In this document: positions 16,713 to 26,100 of the stretch, in pieces | How positions within the stretch are numbered: the first letter of the stretch is position 1 | Layout of the letters: every line of letters starts with the position of its first letter | Origin: Parabacteroides sp. PFB2-10 | GTDB lineage: Bacteria > Bacteroidota > Bacteroidia > Bacteroidales > Tannerellaceae | Reading direction: 5' to 3' | NCBI RefSeq assembly: GCF_029893085.1 | Contig: NZ_JARXWI010000004.1 | Span: 1 to 64,000, forward strand | Length of the DNA stretch: 64,000 nucleotides | Translations under genes and position numbers: made by a program | Notes under the pieces: model-generated | What the model was told of the DNA's origin: nothing | Databases searched by the model: none | The model's input: the letters and a program-made list of their open reading frames with translations, nothing else

Positions 16713-17933
16713 ATGAAGATAAAAGTACTACTAAGCATCGGGGGAGTCATAGTTTCTTTATTCGCGCAGGCACAAGCTGTGGAGAATGAGGAAGGCACCC
16801 AGTTCACTTCACATACCCAGTTAATGGAAGAGCGTATTTCCGTACTTATGGCCGACAAAGTGCCGGTAAGAAAAGACATCGCTCTGCAGGAATTAATCGA
16901 AATAAACGAGAAAGCGCAGCTTATACAAAGGGAATCCCTGATGTTTCCGGCCGAAGAACTGTACGGTTCGCATTGGGACAACAAATGGGTCGACCCTTTT
17001 CAGGGACAAGTCAAACCCATCTTTCCTGATTCCTGCCAGATAGACTGCTCTTCTTTCATTATTCCCATTGATTCTCAGATAAAAGTTACTTCCAAATATG
17101 GCACACGTGGTCGCCGTATGCACCGGGGTATCGACCTGAAAGTGCAAACAGGTGATACGATCCGCGCCGCTTTTGATGGCAAAGTCCGCATCCGGGCTTA
17201 TCAACGGAGTGGTTATGGTTATTACTTAGTATTGCGCCATCCGAACGGACTGGAAACCGTTTACGGCCATCTGTCCAAGTTTATTGCCAACGAAAACGAT
17301 ATCGTCCGCGCCGGACAACCCATCGGTTTGGGAGGAAACACCGGCCGTTCTACCGGATCCCATCTGCACTTCGAGACCCGTTTCCTGGGGCAAGCGCTTG
17401 ATCCGGCCGACCTGATCGACTTCACCGAAGGGGTTCCGCATAAAGATATGTATGTGTTCCGTAACGTAAAGATCAACGGACGCAAGAGCAATATCTACAC
17501 ATCCGACGACACCCAGATGGTATATCACCGCGTGAAATCGGGCGATACCTTAGGTAAGATTGCCCGTATGTACGGAACAACGGTTAATCAACTTTGTCTT
17601 CTGAACGGCATCAAGAGCACAACCACCCTGCGCATCGGCCAATCGCTCCGTTGCACTGCCAGCAGCACCGCCGTGAAAGCCTCTACGCAAACCACCGTGA
17701 AGCAGGCAACAGTACAGGCTACGCCTGCCGCAGTTGCTTCACTTCCTGAAAACAAAGCCAATAACGCTCAGACAGAAGCTACCGGCGAACCGGTTTACCA
17801 CAAAATACAATCGGGTGATACCTTAAGCGCTATCGCTACGAAATATGGCACGACCATCACCAAATTATGTGAACTGAACGGCATCAAGCGCAATACCATT
17901 CTGCGTCTCGGTCGCACATTACGTTGTTCATAA
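16713..17933 (+). CDS. Secreted M23 murein endopeptidase with two LysM domains
   Basis: The 406-residue protein has a signal peptide (MKIKVLLSIGGVIVSLFAQA), an M23 metallopeptidase domain (about residues 115-240) with zinc ligands in MHRGIDL and SHLHFE, and two C-terminal LysM repeats (about 268-310 and 362-405). Each LysM contains SGDTL, a YGTT turn and LC(L/E)LNGIK, separated by a Thr/Ala-rich linker. The family cuts peptidoglycan cross-bridges or activates amidases in the periplasm, as in NlpD. Because HxxxD and HxH appear intact it is probably an active enzyme. It ends before a strong terminator. Confidence 0.92.
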   Translation: MKIKVLLSIGGVIVSLFAQAQAVENEEGTQFTSHTQLMEERISVLMADKVPVRKDIALQELIEINEKAQLIQRESLMFPAEELYGSHWDNKWVDPFQGQVKPIFPDSCQIDCSSFIIPIDSQIKVTSKYGTRGRRMHRGIDLKVQTGDTIRAAFDGKVRIRAYQRSGYGYYLVLRHPNGLETVYGHLSKFIANENDIVRAGQPIGLGGNTGRSTGSHLHFETRFLGQALDPADLIDFTEGVPHKDMYVFRNVKINGRKSNIYTSDDTQMVYHRVKSGDTLGKIARMYGTTVNQLCLLNGIKSTTTLRIGQSLRCTASSTAVKASTQTTVKQATVQATPAAVASLPENKANNAQTEATGEPVYHKIQSGDTLSAIATKYGTTITKLCELNGIKRNTILRLGRTLRCS

Positions 17934-17960
17934 CAAGTAAAACTGATTAACATATCCCAA

Positions 17961-17998
17961 AAAAAACGAGGTAACAGCTTTCTGTTACCTCGTTTTTT
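17961..17998. terminator. Bidirectional intrinsic terminator
   Basis: A perfect 17-bp stem (17961-17977 with 17982-17998, ACGAGGTAACAG core, four-base loop) has an A-run on one side and a T-run on the other. It sits between convergent genes ending at 17933 and 18019. Confidence 0.92.
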
Positions 17999-18018
17999 AT
18001 GCCTTTACTTCTTTATCA

Positions 18019-18240
18019 TTAATACTCTTCTTCGTTGAAAAAGAAATCTTCTTTACTGGGATAATCCGGCCAAATGTCTTCCATGCATTCGTAGATTTCA
18101 CCTTCATCTTCCATTTCCTGCAAGTTTTCAATCACTTCTAAAGGTGCGCCGGAACGTTGAGCATAATCAATCAATTCATCCTTGGTTGCAGGCCAGGGAG
18201 CGTCTTCCAGCTTCGATGCTAATTCTAATGTCCAATACAT
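18019..18240 (-). CDS. DUF2795 domain protein
   Basis: The 73-residue acidic protein has the DUF2795 pattern (LASKLEDAPWPATKDELIDY and APLEVIENLQEM) and an acidic tail. The family is small, cytoplasmic and of unknown function, and is very common in Bacteroidota. It has its own promoter box (18296-18304) and a small hairpin in its leader, so it need not be expressed with the cobalamin genes upstream. Confidence 0.85.
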   Translation of the reverse strand: MYWTLELASKLEDAPWPATKDELIDYAQRSGAPLEVIENLQEMEDEGEIYECMEDIWPDYPSKEDFFFNEEEY

Positions 18241-18295
18241 AGTTCTTCGGTATTAATAATCACCGGTTAAGGGTGATCTGATTTTCAAATTTTCC

Positions 18296-18304
18296 GCAAA
18301 AATA
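18296..18304 (-). promoter_or_regulatory. Candidate -7 box for the DUF2795 gene
   Basis: TATTTTTGC on the minus strand matches TAnnTTTGC and lies 55 bases before the start at 18240. The leader contains an ATCACC/GGTGAT hairpin. Confidence 0.5.
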
Positions 18305-18316
18305 TAACAATATTCG

Positions 18317-18880
18317 TTAGATACAAGTATTATCCCAAATTATTTCCTTTCCGCCATTTTTTAGACTCTCCTCACGTCCGAGAACAAAGAAATAATCCGA
18401 TAGCCGATTGATGAAAATCAACACCGGATCTTCCACCTCAGCCGTCTCCCGCAAACGATGAATTCTCCGCTCAGCACGACGGCAGACCGTACGGCAGACA
18501 TGCGCCAGCGCCGCCGAAGGAGATCCGCCGGGGAGCAGAAATGTTTTCATTTTCGGCAATGCACTATCGATCCGGTCGATCTCCTTTTCGATTCGTTCGA
18601 TACTTTCCGGCGAGACACGGCTCTCTATCCGGAATTCGGTCTTCTCGGGATCAGTAGCCAGGTAAGAGCCGATCGTAAACAATTTATGCTGCACAAACAG
18701 CAAGAAATCACGCGTTGCCTCTGTCTCTACCGAGGTGATCAATAGCCCCACGAACGAATTCAGTTCGTCCACCGTACCATAGCTTTCGATACGGCAGTCG
18801 GCCTTCGACACCCGATGCCCGCCAACCAGCGAGGTCATGCCTTTGTCGCCTCCTTTGGTATATATTCTGCTTTTTTCCAT
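18317..18880 (-). CDS. Cob(I)yrinic acid a,c-diamide / cobalamin adenosyltransferase, PduO type
   Basis: The 187-residue protein has the PduO-type signatures: the N-terminal ATP-binding loop IYTKGGDKGMTSLVGG, YGTVDELNSFVGLL, and the C-terminal helix with RRAERRIHRLRE and INRLSDYFFVLGRE. It transfers the adenosyl group of ATP to cob(I)alamin to make coenzyme B12. It lies one base after the methyltransferase gene in a minus-strand operon whose first gene encodes a B12-binding radical SAM protein, which suggests a functional link to corrinoid supply. Confidence 0.92.
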   Translation of the reverse strand: MEKSRIYTKGGDKGMTSLVGGHRVSKADCRIESYGTVDELNSFVGLLITSVETEATRDFLLFVQHKLFTIGSYLATDPEKTEFRIESRVSPESIERIEKEIDRIDSALPKMKTFLLPGGSPSAALAHVCRTVCRRAERRIHRLRETAEVEDPVLIFINRLSDYFFVLGREESLKNGGKEIIWDNTCI

Positions 18881-18881
18881 A

Positions 18882-19673
18882 TCAATAATAAAGTTTATAA
18901 TGTCGTTTATGCCATTTAGGATTCACAAACAAGATCCCGATATTATACAGATCGAGCGTCACCGTCACTTCCGGCTGTTCGCAAATGGTTTTCCAGGCAG
19001 CCAGGCGCTTTTTTGTTCGACGAATGCCCTCTATCACGCAAACACCCTCCTGGCTCAATTGCTTTTTACACCTGTTAAACACTTCAAGGGTATCATATTG
19101 TTCATCGCGACCGCAAAAAAAGATAAAATCAAAGGAATCATACGTTTGTAAAATCGCATCGAGCTGTGTCGGGAAGTCACCGCTCCTCTGATCGATAGCC
19201 GTGCGCGCCGCCTCGTCGTAGACCCATTGAGAGATAGCCGCCAGCGACGCTTCCGGCTCCAGCGAGACAGAAAGCAGGTCGGGTGCGTAGGAGGTAAGGT
19301 ACAAGGTGGAAAGCCCCATAGAGGAGCCTATCTGGAGTATACGTTCCGAACGAAAATAATGAGTCAGGCGAAACAACAAGGCTCCGGTCTTGGGCGATAC
19401 CGCCTCTTTGCGCACCAGTTCGCCCACGGTCGTTTTTCGCTCTTTCAACGGACGACGGGAATCAGGATAAACCACAATATCCTTGTTCTGCAACAGCCGT
19501 TTACGCAACAATTCAATCTCCTTAAAGCGGTAGTACGATCCCTTTTCGCCTATCACCTTTGTCAATAGATTAAATACGAACGGGGAATGTACGCCATGCC
19601 CCTTCGTGCGGAAAAGCCGCCGGTAGCGCGCAATATGCTTTGACTGTATCTGTTTTCCTATGAACCGTTTCAT
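18882..19673 (-). CDS. SAM-dependent methyltransferase-like protein
   Basis: The 263-residue cytoplasmic protein has a basic N-terminal part (HIARYRRLFRTKGHGVHSPF) typical of a Bacteroidota methyltransferase-like family. It is followed by a class I Rossmann core with motif I ILQIGSSMGLSTLYL and later FIFFCGRDEQYDTL and GVCVIEG, resembling O-methyltransferases. The substrate is unknown. It is 12 bases from the radical SAM gene and one base from the adenosyltransferase gene, so the three form an operon. It could be a degenerate, non-catalytic member, since the acidic residue after motif I is only partly conserved. Confidence 0.78.
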   Translation of the reverse strand: MKRFIGKQIQSKHIARYRRLFRTKGHGVHSPFVFNLLTKVIGEKGSYYRFKEIELLRKRLLQNKDIVVYPDSRRPLKERKTTVGELVRKEAVSPKTGALLFRLTHYFRSERILQIGSSMGLSTLYLTSYAPDLLSVSLEPEASLAAISQWVYDEAARTAIDQRSGDFPTQLDAILQTYDSFDFIFFCGRDEQYDTLEVFNRCKKQLSQEGVCVIEGIRRTKKRLAAWKTICEQPEVTVTLDLYNIGILFVNPKWHKRHYKLYY

Positions 19674-19685
19674 TTTTGAAGCTCC

Positions 19686-21404
19686 TTACTCCTGGTCGGC
19701 AAAGGTAAAAAAAGCAGAGAAAGCAAACGACTTTCTGTGGTAAATGACTTCCCTGCGGGCTGTTTTTTCTCCTTCGGCGGGGAAGATGGTCAATAGGTAG
19801 CGTTGCTGATCGAGTGGGTCGATGGCTGTTTGTTTCTCGATGATCCGGCGAGTCAGACGGTGTCTGAGTAGGAATTCCTTGTCCTGGCCGATGGCGTACA
19901 GGAGCTTTTTGCGCTCCTTCTTGTCGATTGTCTGCATCCAGTAGCCACGGGGACGCTGCGTGAAATTGCTGTAATAGTCGGTTCGCAGCGCATCATAAAG
20001 ATCGATCCCTTTGGATAACAGGAAGTGGTGGAGATGGCGAAACAGGTCTTCCAACAGATACCCCCGGTGCGGTAGGTGGTTTTCTTCGTAATACTGCCCC
20101 AATTCATCGAAGAGCTGAAAATAACGCCCGGGGTAATAGTCGGAGAAAAGCTTACGCATGGTCGCTTTGAAACGTCCGCTGTTCCAATATTTCTCCAAGG
20201 CATGTTCGGCTTCGTGGATGCGATGAAGCTCGGTGGCGGAGATGGCGTCGTTGGCAACTATCTCATAGGGGGCATGCGCAGCATACTGATAGCCATAGCG
20301 GTCGGCATCGCGTCGCAGGTTGGTTCCCCGGAGCATTTTCAGGAATCCCAGTTGCACCTCTTCGCCCTCCAGGGCAAAGACCTCGTTGAACGACTGCACA
20401 AAGCGGTCGAAGGTCTCATAGGGCAGGCCGGCAATCAGGTCGAGATGCAACACTACCTTGCCACCAGCCATCAGACGGCGGATATTATGAGCCAATAGCG
20501 GGAAATCCTGCTGGCGTTTGATCGCCCGGTTGGTGGGTTCGTAGGTGGACTGTATGCCGATTTCGAAGCGGAAATAACCAGTGGGCAGGCGCTCGTTAAG
20601 CCAGTCGATCATCTCATCGGTCAATAGGTCGGCATAGACCTCGAACTGGCAACTCAGCCCTTCCCTGTAATGGTCGATCAGAAATTCGAAGATCGCCCGC
20701 GTATGTTCCTTGTTCAGGTTGAAGGTACGGTCTAAGAATTTGATCTGCCGCGCCCCGGCTTCTATCAGATATTTCAGATTATCCAATACATAATCCATAG
20801 GAAAGTAGCGCACCCCCTTCTCGCGCGACGAGAGGCAATACTGGCATTGGTAGGGGCATCCGCGGGAGGTCTCCACATAAACCAAGCGGTTTTTCAGCTC
20901 TTCCCGGTCTTCTTCCAACTGATAGGGAGAGGGCAACTGTGCCAAGCGGGTGATATCCGCCTGGCAAACGGTCTGGCTGATATGATCCCGGGAGGAGACA
21001 CCGGGAGGTAGGGTGGTTTCTCCCTTTGCAAGGGCTTCGATCAGATCGCCCAACACAAACTCACCTTCGCCACTGATCACATAGTCGACCGGCCATTCTT
21101 GCAGGAAATGCGCCGGTTCGTAGGTCACCTCCGGCCCGCCGATAATGATAAACAGGCGCGGATTGCATTGTTTCAGCCAGCGGATGATCTCACCCGTTCG
21201 TTCAACATTCCAGATATAGACGCTCAGACAGATCACATCGCATCCGGTAGCCAGTAATTCGTCGGTTATCTTTTCCGTTTCTTCTTTGATTGTAAACTCC
21301 CGGAAACGGATATCCAGGCGGTCTTTATTGGCAACATACAACCAGCGAAGCGCCAGGGATGTATGGATATATTTTGCGTTTAATGTAGCTACAATGGCTT
21401 TCAT
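19686..21404 (-). CDS. B12-binding domain radical SAM protein (DUF4080 type)
   Basis: The 572-residue protein has an N-terminal cobalamin-binding-like Rossmann domain (about 1-130, with LNAKYIHTSLALR and FIIIGGPEVTYEP). It continues with a radical SAM core whose 4Fe-4S ligands are in SRGCPYQCQYC, and a C-terminal DUF4080-like region. No DxHxxG motif is present, so any cobalamin would bind base-off without histidine ligation. The reaction is unknown. The ATG at 21402-21404 begins the family start MKAIVATLN; an in-frame ATG further upstream adds 31 unrelated residues and lies before a promoter box. It heads the operon with the methyltransferase and the adenosyltransferase. Confidence 0.85.
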   Translation of the reverse strand: MKAIVATLNAKYIHTSLALRWLYVANKDRLDIRFREFTIKEETEKITDELLATGCDVICLSVYIWNVERTGEIIRWLKQCNPRLFIIIGGPEVTYEPAHFLQEWPVDYVISGEGEFVLGDLIEALAKGETTLPPGVSSRDHISQTVCQADITRLAQLPSPYQLEEDREELKNRLVYVETSRGCPYQCQYCLSSREKGVRYFPMDYVLDNLKYLIEAGARQIKFLDRTFNLNKEHTRAIFEFLIDHYREGLSCQFEVYADLLTDEMIDWLNERLPTGYFRFEIGIQSTYEPTNRAIKRQQDFPLLAHNIRRLMAGGKVVLHLDLIAGLPYETFDRFVQSFNEVFALEGEEVQLGFLKMLRGTNLRRDADRYGYQYAAHAPYEIVANDAISATELHRIHEAEHALEKYWNSGRFKATMRKLFSDYYPGRYFQLFDELGQYYEENHLPHRGYLLEDLFRHLHHFLLSKGIDLYDALRTDYYSNFTQRPRGYWMQTIDKKERKKLLYAIGQDKEFLLRHRLTRRIIEKQTAIDPLDQQRYLLTIFPAEGEKTARREVIYHRKSFAFSAFFTFADQE

Positions 21405-21408
21405 GACT

Positions 21409-21417
21409 GCAAATGTA
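21409..21417 (-). promoter_or_regulatory. Candidate -7 box immediately before the radical SAM start
   Basis: TACATTTGC on the minus strand ends four bases before the ATG. If used, the transcript would begin at or within a few bases of the start codon (leaderless). A -33 element is not clear. Confidence 0.45.
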
Positions 21418-21536
21418 GGAAACTGTTCGTTTGTAAAAGAATGTTTCACCGCATAAAACAAAACCGACTTTTCTTTGTTATTAATGTGTAAGGACAAAAA
21501 GAAAAAGGAAAAAGTAACATTTTAAAAAACAAGTTT

Positions 21537-21824
21537 ATGGAAGAGCAATATGAATTGATCAAGAACGATGCTTTGCAGCAATTTGAATTTAACGTAAAAG
21601 GCTATACTCCGCTAATCGAATTTGTTATGATTCCCGAAGGAGATGTATTCCTGACACATACCGAAGTTCCCATGTCACTGGCAGGCCAGGGCATTGGTAC
21701 CCAGTTGGTGAAAGAGACATTAGAATATCTCGACGAGAACAACCTGCGTGCTGTCCCATTATGCCCGTTCATTGTTTCTTATATCCAGAAACATCCTGAA
21801 TGGGAAAAGATTGTCGTTCATTAA
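21537..21824 (+). CDS. GCN5-related N-acetyltransferase-like protein (YjdJ type)
   Basis: The 95-residue protein matches the short GNAT_YjdJ family: HTEVPMSLAGQGIGTQLVKE is the acetyl-CoA-binding stretch and VPLCPFIVSYIQKHPEW is the family end motif. The substrate is unknown. Its next gene is a YjdI-like iron-sulfur protein; these two families are often neighbours, which supports both calls. Confidence 0.88.
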   Translation: MEEQYELIKNDALQQFEFNVKGYTPLIEFVMIPEGDVFLTHTEVPMSLAGQGIGTQLVKETLEYLDENNLRAVPLCPFIVSYIQKHPEWEKIVVH

Positions 21825-21841
21825 ATAAAGAGACTTCAATC

Positions 21842-22060
21842 GTGGGTAAAAAAAATGAATACAGCAATGGTGAAATAACCATCGTATGGCAGCCTGCTTT
21901 ATGTGCCCATGCGGGTATCTGCGTGAAGACGCTGCCCAAGGTGTATCGTCCGCAGGAACGCCCCTGGATTACCATTGAAAATGCAACGACAGCCGAACTG
22001 ATCGACCAGGTAAAACAATGTCCATCAGGCGCTTTGAGCTACCGAATGGACAATGAATAA
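21842..22060 (+). CDS. YjdI-like divergent 4Fe-4S mono-cluster protein
   Basis: The 72-residue protein has the YjdI-type pattern with CAHAGIC and a later KQCPSGALSYR, giving cysteines for one iron-sulfur cluster. Function is unknown. GTG at 21842 is preferred because it leaves a 17-base gap with AAAGAG after the acetyltransferase-like gene. An ATG at 21800 is in frame but would overlap that gene by 25 bases and add 14 residues outside the family match. The pair is likely cotranscribed. Confidence 0.8.
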   Translation: MGKKNEYSNGEITIVWQPALCAHAGICVKTLPKVYRPQERPWITIENATTAELIDQVKQCPSGALSYRMDNE

Positions 22061-22077
22061 AACAGGGAGATAATAAG

Positions 22078-22962
22078 TTATACGAACTTCATCACCCGGT
22101 CGATGGCGTCGTCCATTTGCTCAATGGATTCGAGTCCGAGTGTCATGCAATGAATATGACTTTCGGTCAGGGCGAAGTGGATAGACTGTTCACGTTCGTC
22201 CTCTTTGACGTGCTTCCCCTCTCCGAATATCTTCATGCCGATCACTCCTTTGCCATTTTCGCGGGCCAAGGCCAACGCCTCTTTTACTACTTCCGGTTTG
22301 CCGTCCATATTGGTTCCGAAAGGATTGATACGGGCCATGATGACGTCTACCCAGGGGGTGGCAGCCGCTTTCCTAAGCGCATCGATATTATGGCAGGAAA
22401 CCCCTACCGCTTTGACAATCCCATCCTGCTTGGCACGCGAGAGCCCATCCATATAATGGTGGCGGGTATCCGGCCAATCACCATTATTCATGAAATGCAT
22501 CAATAGGATATCGATATAATCCGTACCGAACTCCGTCCGGAAACGATCGATCTCCGGGGCCACCGGCACCCGTTTGTCGGAGTCGTCGGGATGTGTCCAG
22601 ATCTTTGAAAGCAGGGTGATCTTCTCGCGGGGAAGGCCTTTGATCGCATTTCCTACATAGGGTATGGATCCGTAGGTGTCGGCCGTGTCATAAAAACGAA
22701 TGCCCCGGTCATAGCCATGGCGCGCCAGGCGGACAAAATTGTCCATGCCGAGACGTGTCTGGTTGGATTGTTTGTTCCACCCTACCGTACCGGTGCCCAT
22801 GGCAATGCGGGAAACGGTCAGGCCTGATTTGCCCAACTTCACCTTATCGACTGTGATATCACGGGTAAACGTACAGCCCGACATAGCGGCTATACTGCTA
22901 TTAGCAATCGAAAATCCGGCGATGCCGGTAACACCTGTTTTGAGAAATTTCCTTCGATTCAT
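22078..22962 (-). CDS. Tat-exported aldo/keto reductase
   Basis: The 294-residue protein starts with a twin-arginine signal (NRRKFLKTGVTGIAGFSIA) and is followed by an aldo/keto reductase barrel (about 40-294). The catalytic Asp/Tyr pair lies in FYDTADTYGS and the Lys in LLSKIWTH; NADPH-binding features lie near the C-terminus. Such Tat-targeted reductases in Bacteroidota are placed in the periplasm as folded enzymes; the substrate is unknown. A cysteine at MSGC could make it a lipoprotein instead. It is transcribed separately from carB, with a hairpin between them. Confidence 0.85.
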   Translation of the reverse strand: MNRRKFLKTGVTGIAGFSIANSSIAAMSGCTFTRDITVDKVKLGKSGLTVSRIAMGTGTVGWNKQSNQTRLGMDNFVRLARHGYDRGIRFYDTADTYGSIPYVGNAIKGLPREKITLLSKIWTHPDDSDKRVPVAPEIDRFRTEFGTDYIDILLMHFMNNGDWPDTRHHYMDGLSRAKQDGIVKAVGVSCHNIDALRKAAATPWVDVIMARINPFGTNMDGKPEVVKEALALARENGKGVIGMKIFGEGKHVKEDEREQSIHFALTESHIHCMTLGLESIEQMDDAIDRVMKFV

Positions 22963-23031
22963 CTCTTTACTGCTTGTGGTTTTTAACTAAAGGAGCGGGA
23001 AATTACTCTTTTAATACGAATATAAAAAACA

Positions 23032-23075
23032 GGGATACAGAGTTTTATATATATTAACATAAAACGCTGTGTCCC
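23032..23075. terminator. Hairpin terminator downstream of carB
   Basis: An imperfect 17-bp stem (GGGATACAGAG... with ...CTGTGTCCC, one mismatch and one wobble) around an A/T loop lies 30 bases past the carB stop. A second short dyad at 23090-23109 (GTAAGAAG/CTTCTTAC) overlaps the carB stop codon. Confidence 0.65.
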
Positions 23076-23105
23076 TTCTATTTTTGTCCGTAAGAAGGAC
23101 TCTTC

Positions 23106-26100
23106 TTACTTATATTCCTGCCAGCTCTTGATCTGGATATCCGACTCTTCCAGGTTACAGAAGGCCTGGATAAAAGCGCTTGCCAGGCGGGCGTTGGTGA
23201 TCAATGGAATATTGTGGTCGATCGCAGCACGACGGATCTTATAGCCATTGGTCAATTCGCGTTTGCTATGGTCTTTCGGGATATTGACCACCAACTCGAA
23301 GATATGCTCTGAGAACATCTCCATGATGTTGTTTTCGCCCAATTCGTCCGGCCAGCTTACCTCCTGCGATGGAATGCCGTTCTCGTTGAGGAAACGTGCC
23401 GTGCCATGTGTGCCGTAGATCGTGTATCCCTTATCGGCCAGGATGCGGCAGGGTTCCAACAGGTCTACCTTGCTCTTTGCCTCTCCGGAAGAGACTAAGA
23501 TATTCTTCTTAGGGATGGCATTGCCAACCGAAAGCATAGCGGAGAGCAATGCTTCGTCGAAGTCGTCACCCAGGCAACCTACCTCACCGGTCGAGCTCAT
23601 ATCAACACCCAATACCGGGTCGGCCTTATGCAGGCGGGCAAACGAGAACTGAGAGGCTTTCACACCGATCCAGTCGATGTCGAAGGCACTCTTGTCGGGA
23701 CGGCTATAGGGCGCATCGAGCATGATGCGAGTAGCTGTTTCGATAAAGTTGCGTTTCAATACTTTCGATACGAACGGGAAGCTGCGTGAGGCACGCAGGT
23801 TACATTCGATCACCTTCACGTCATTGTTCTTGGCCAGGAACTGGATATTGAACGGACCACTGATATTTAATTCTTTCGCAATCGTTTTAGCGATCTTCTT
23901 CACGCGGCGCGCTGTTTCGAAATAGATCTTTTGCGCCGGGAAGACAAGCGTAGCGTCACCGGAGTGTACACCGGCAAACTCGATATGTTCGGAGATAGCA
24001 TATTCCACCACTTCGCCATTCATCGCGACAGCATCGAACTCAATCTCTTTCGCTCCCTGCAAGAATTCCGACACAACCACCGGGTATTCCTTCGATACTT
24101 TGGCAGCCAGACCAAGGAATTCAATCATTTGTTCCTTGCTGTAGCAAACGTTCATCGCGGCTCCCGAAAGCACATACGACGGACGGATCAGGATGGGGAA
24201 GCCCACCTCGTTGATAAACGAGTCGATCTCATCCATGCTCACCACCTCCGCCCAGCGCGGTTGGTCGATACCCAGCGTATCGAGCATGCCGGAGAACTTA
24301 TGACGGTTTTCCGCCCGGTCGATAGAGAGCGGAGAGGTTCCCAGGATAGGCACCTGCTGACGGTGCAGCTTCATCGCCAGGTTGTTCGGGATCTGTCCCC
24401 CCACCGAAACGATCACCCCTTTGGGTGTCTCCAGGTCGATCACGTCGAGTACGCGTTCGTACGAAAGCTCATCGAAGTAGAGGCGGTCGCACATGTCGTA
24501 GTCGGTCGAAACCGTTTCCGGATTATAGTTGACCATGATGGACTTATACCCCAGCTTGCGAGCCGTTTGTGCCGCATTCACCGAACACCAGTCGAATTCA
24601 ACCGACGATCCGATGCGGTAAGCTCCCGAGCCCAGGATAATCACGCTCTTCTCATTCTTATAATAGGGAATATCATGTTCGCTGCCATCATACGTCAGGT
24701 AGAGGTAGTTGGTCAGTTCGGGGTTGTCGGAGGCAATGGTATTGATCCGTTTTACGCTCGGCAGAACGCCCAGGCGCTTGCGTTGGTTGCGCACGCGGAT
24801 ATTTTCTTTTTCCATATTACCTTCCGGATTTTCTACGTAACGGGCAATCTGGAAGTCGGAGAATCCCAGGCGTTTGGCTTCGCGAAGGATATCTTCAGGC
24901 AGCTCTTCAATCTTATTGTATCCGCTCAGTACAGCGGTATAGTCTACAATGTTCTTCAGTTTCCGCAGGAACCAGTGGTTGATTTTTGACAGTTCATAGA
25001 TGCGATCGATCGTATATCCCGCTTCCAAAGCTTTGGCAACGGCGAAGATACGCAGGTCGGTCGGGTTGGCCAGTTCCTCGTCCAGGTTGTCGAATTCCAG
25101 GTCGTTGTTGCCGACAAAGCCGTGCATTCCCTGCCCGATCATACGCAATCCTTTCTGGATGATCTCTTCGAAGCTCTTACCGATCGACATAATCTCGCCA
25201 ACCGACTTCATGCTGGAGCCGATCTGGCGGCTAACACCTACGAATTTGGTCAGGTCCCAACGCGGGATCTTCACGATGATATAATCAACTTCCGGCGCTT
25301 TATAAGCCGAGTTAGGGGTTCCCATCTCGCCTATCTCATCCAATCCGTAACCCAAAGCCAGCTTGGCTGCCACAAAAGCCAACGGATAACCGCTTGCCTT
25401 GGAAGCTAAAGCCGACGAACGGCTCAAGCGGGCATTTACCTCGATCACGCGGTAATCGCCCGTTTCCGAACTGTAAGCATATTGAATATTACATTCTCCG
25501 ACAATCTCCAGGTGGCGGATAGTCCTGATAGACAACTCCTGCAGGTTCTTTATCTCCTCGTCGGTCAACGAACAGGTAGGCGCTACCACGATACTCTCTC
25601 CGGTATGTACACCCAGCGGGTCTACATTCTCCATGCTTACCACCGTGAAGCAATGGTCGTTCTTGTCGCGGATCACCTCAAACTCGATCTCTTTCCAGCC
25701 TTTCAACGACTCTTCCACCAGGATCTGTGGCGCGTAAGCAAAGGCGCTCTCCGCCAAAGCCACCATCTCCTCTTCGTTTTGGCAGATACCGCTTCCCATA
25801 CCTCCCAGGGCATAAGCCGAACGGATCATCACCGGATAGCCGATTTTGAGGGCCGCTGCTTTCGCGTCGGCGATGGTTTCTACCGCCTGACTGATAGGGG
25901 TTTTTATGTCTTTTTCGTCTAATTTCTTAACAAACAGGTCGCGGTCTTCCGTGTTCATGATCGCCTCCACCGAGGTTCCCAATACCTTTACGCCATATTT
26001 CGCCAGGGTGCCGCTGGTGTACATCTCCGTTCCGCAGTTCAACGCCGTTTGCCCGCCAAAGGCCAACAGGATACCGTCGGGACGCTCTTTCTTGATCACC

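Noticed and set aside
23931-24989. Long open frame antisense to carB (352 codons), with several others across 25482-26396
   Set aside because: They lie opposite a clear essential gene with strong codon bias and match no family; typical shadows of the coding strand.
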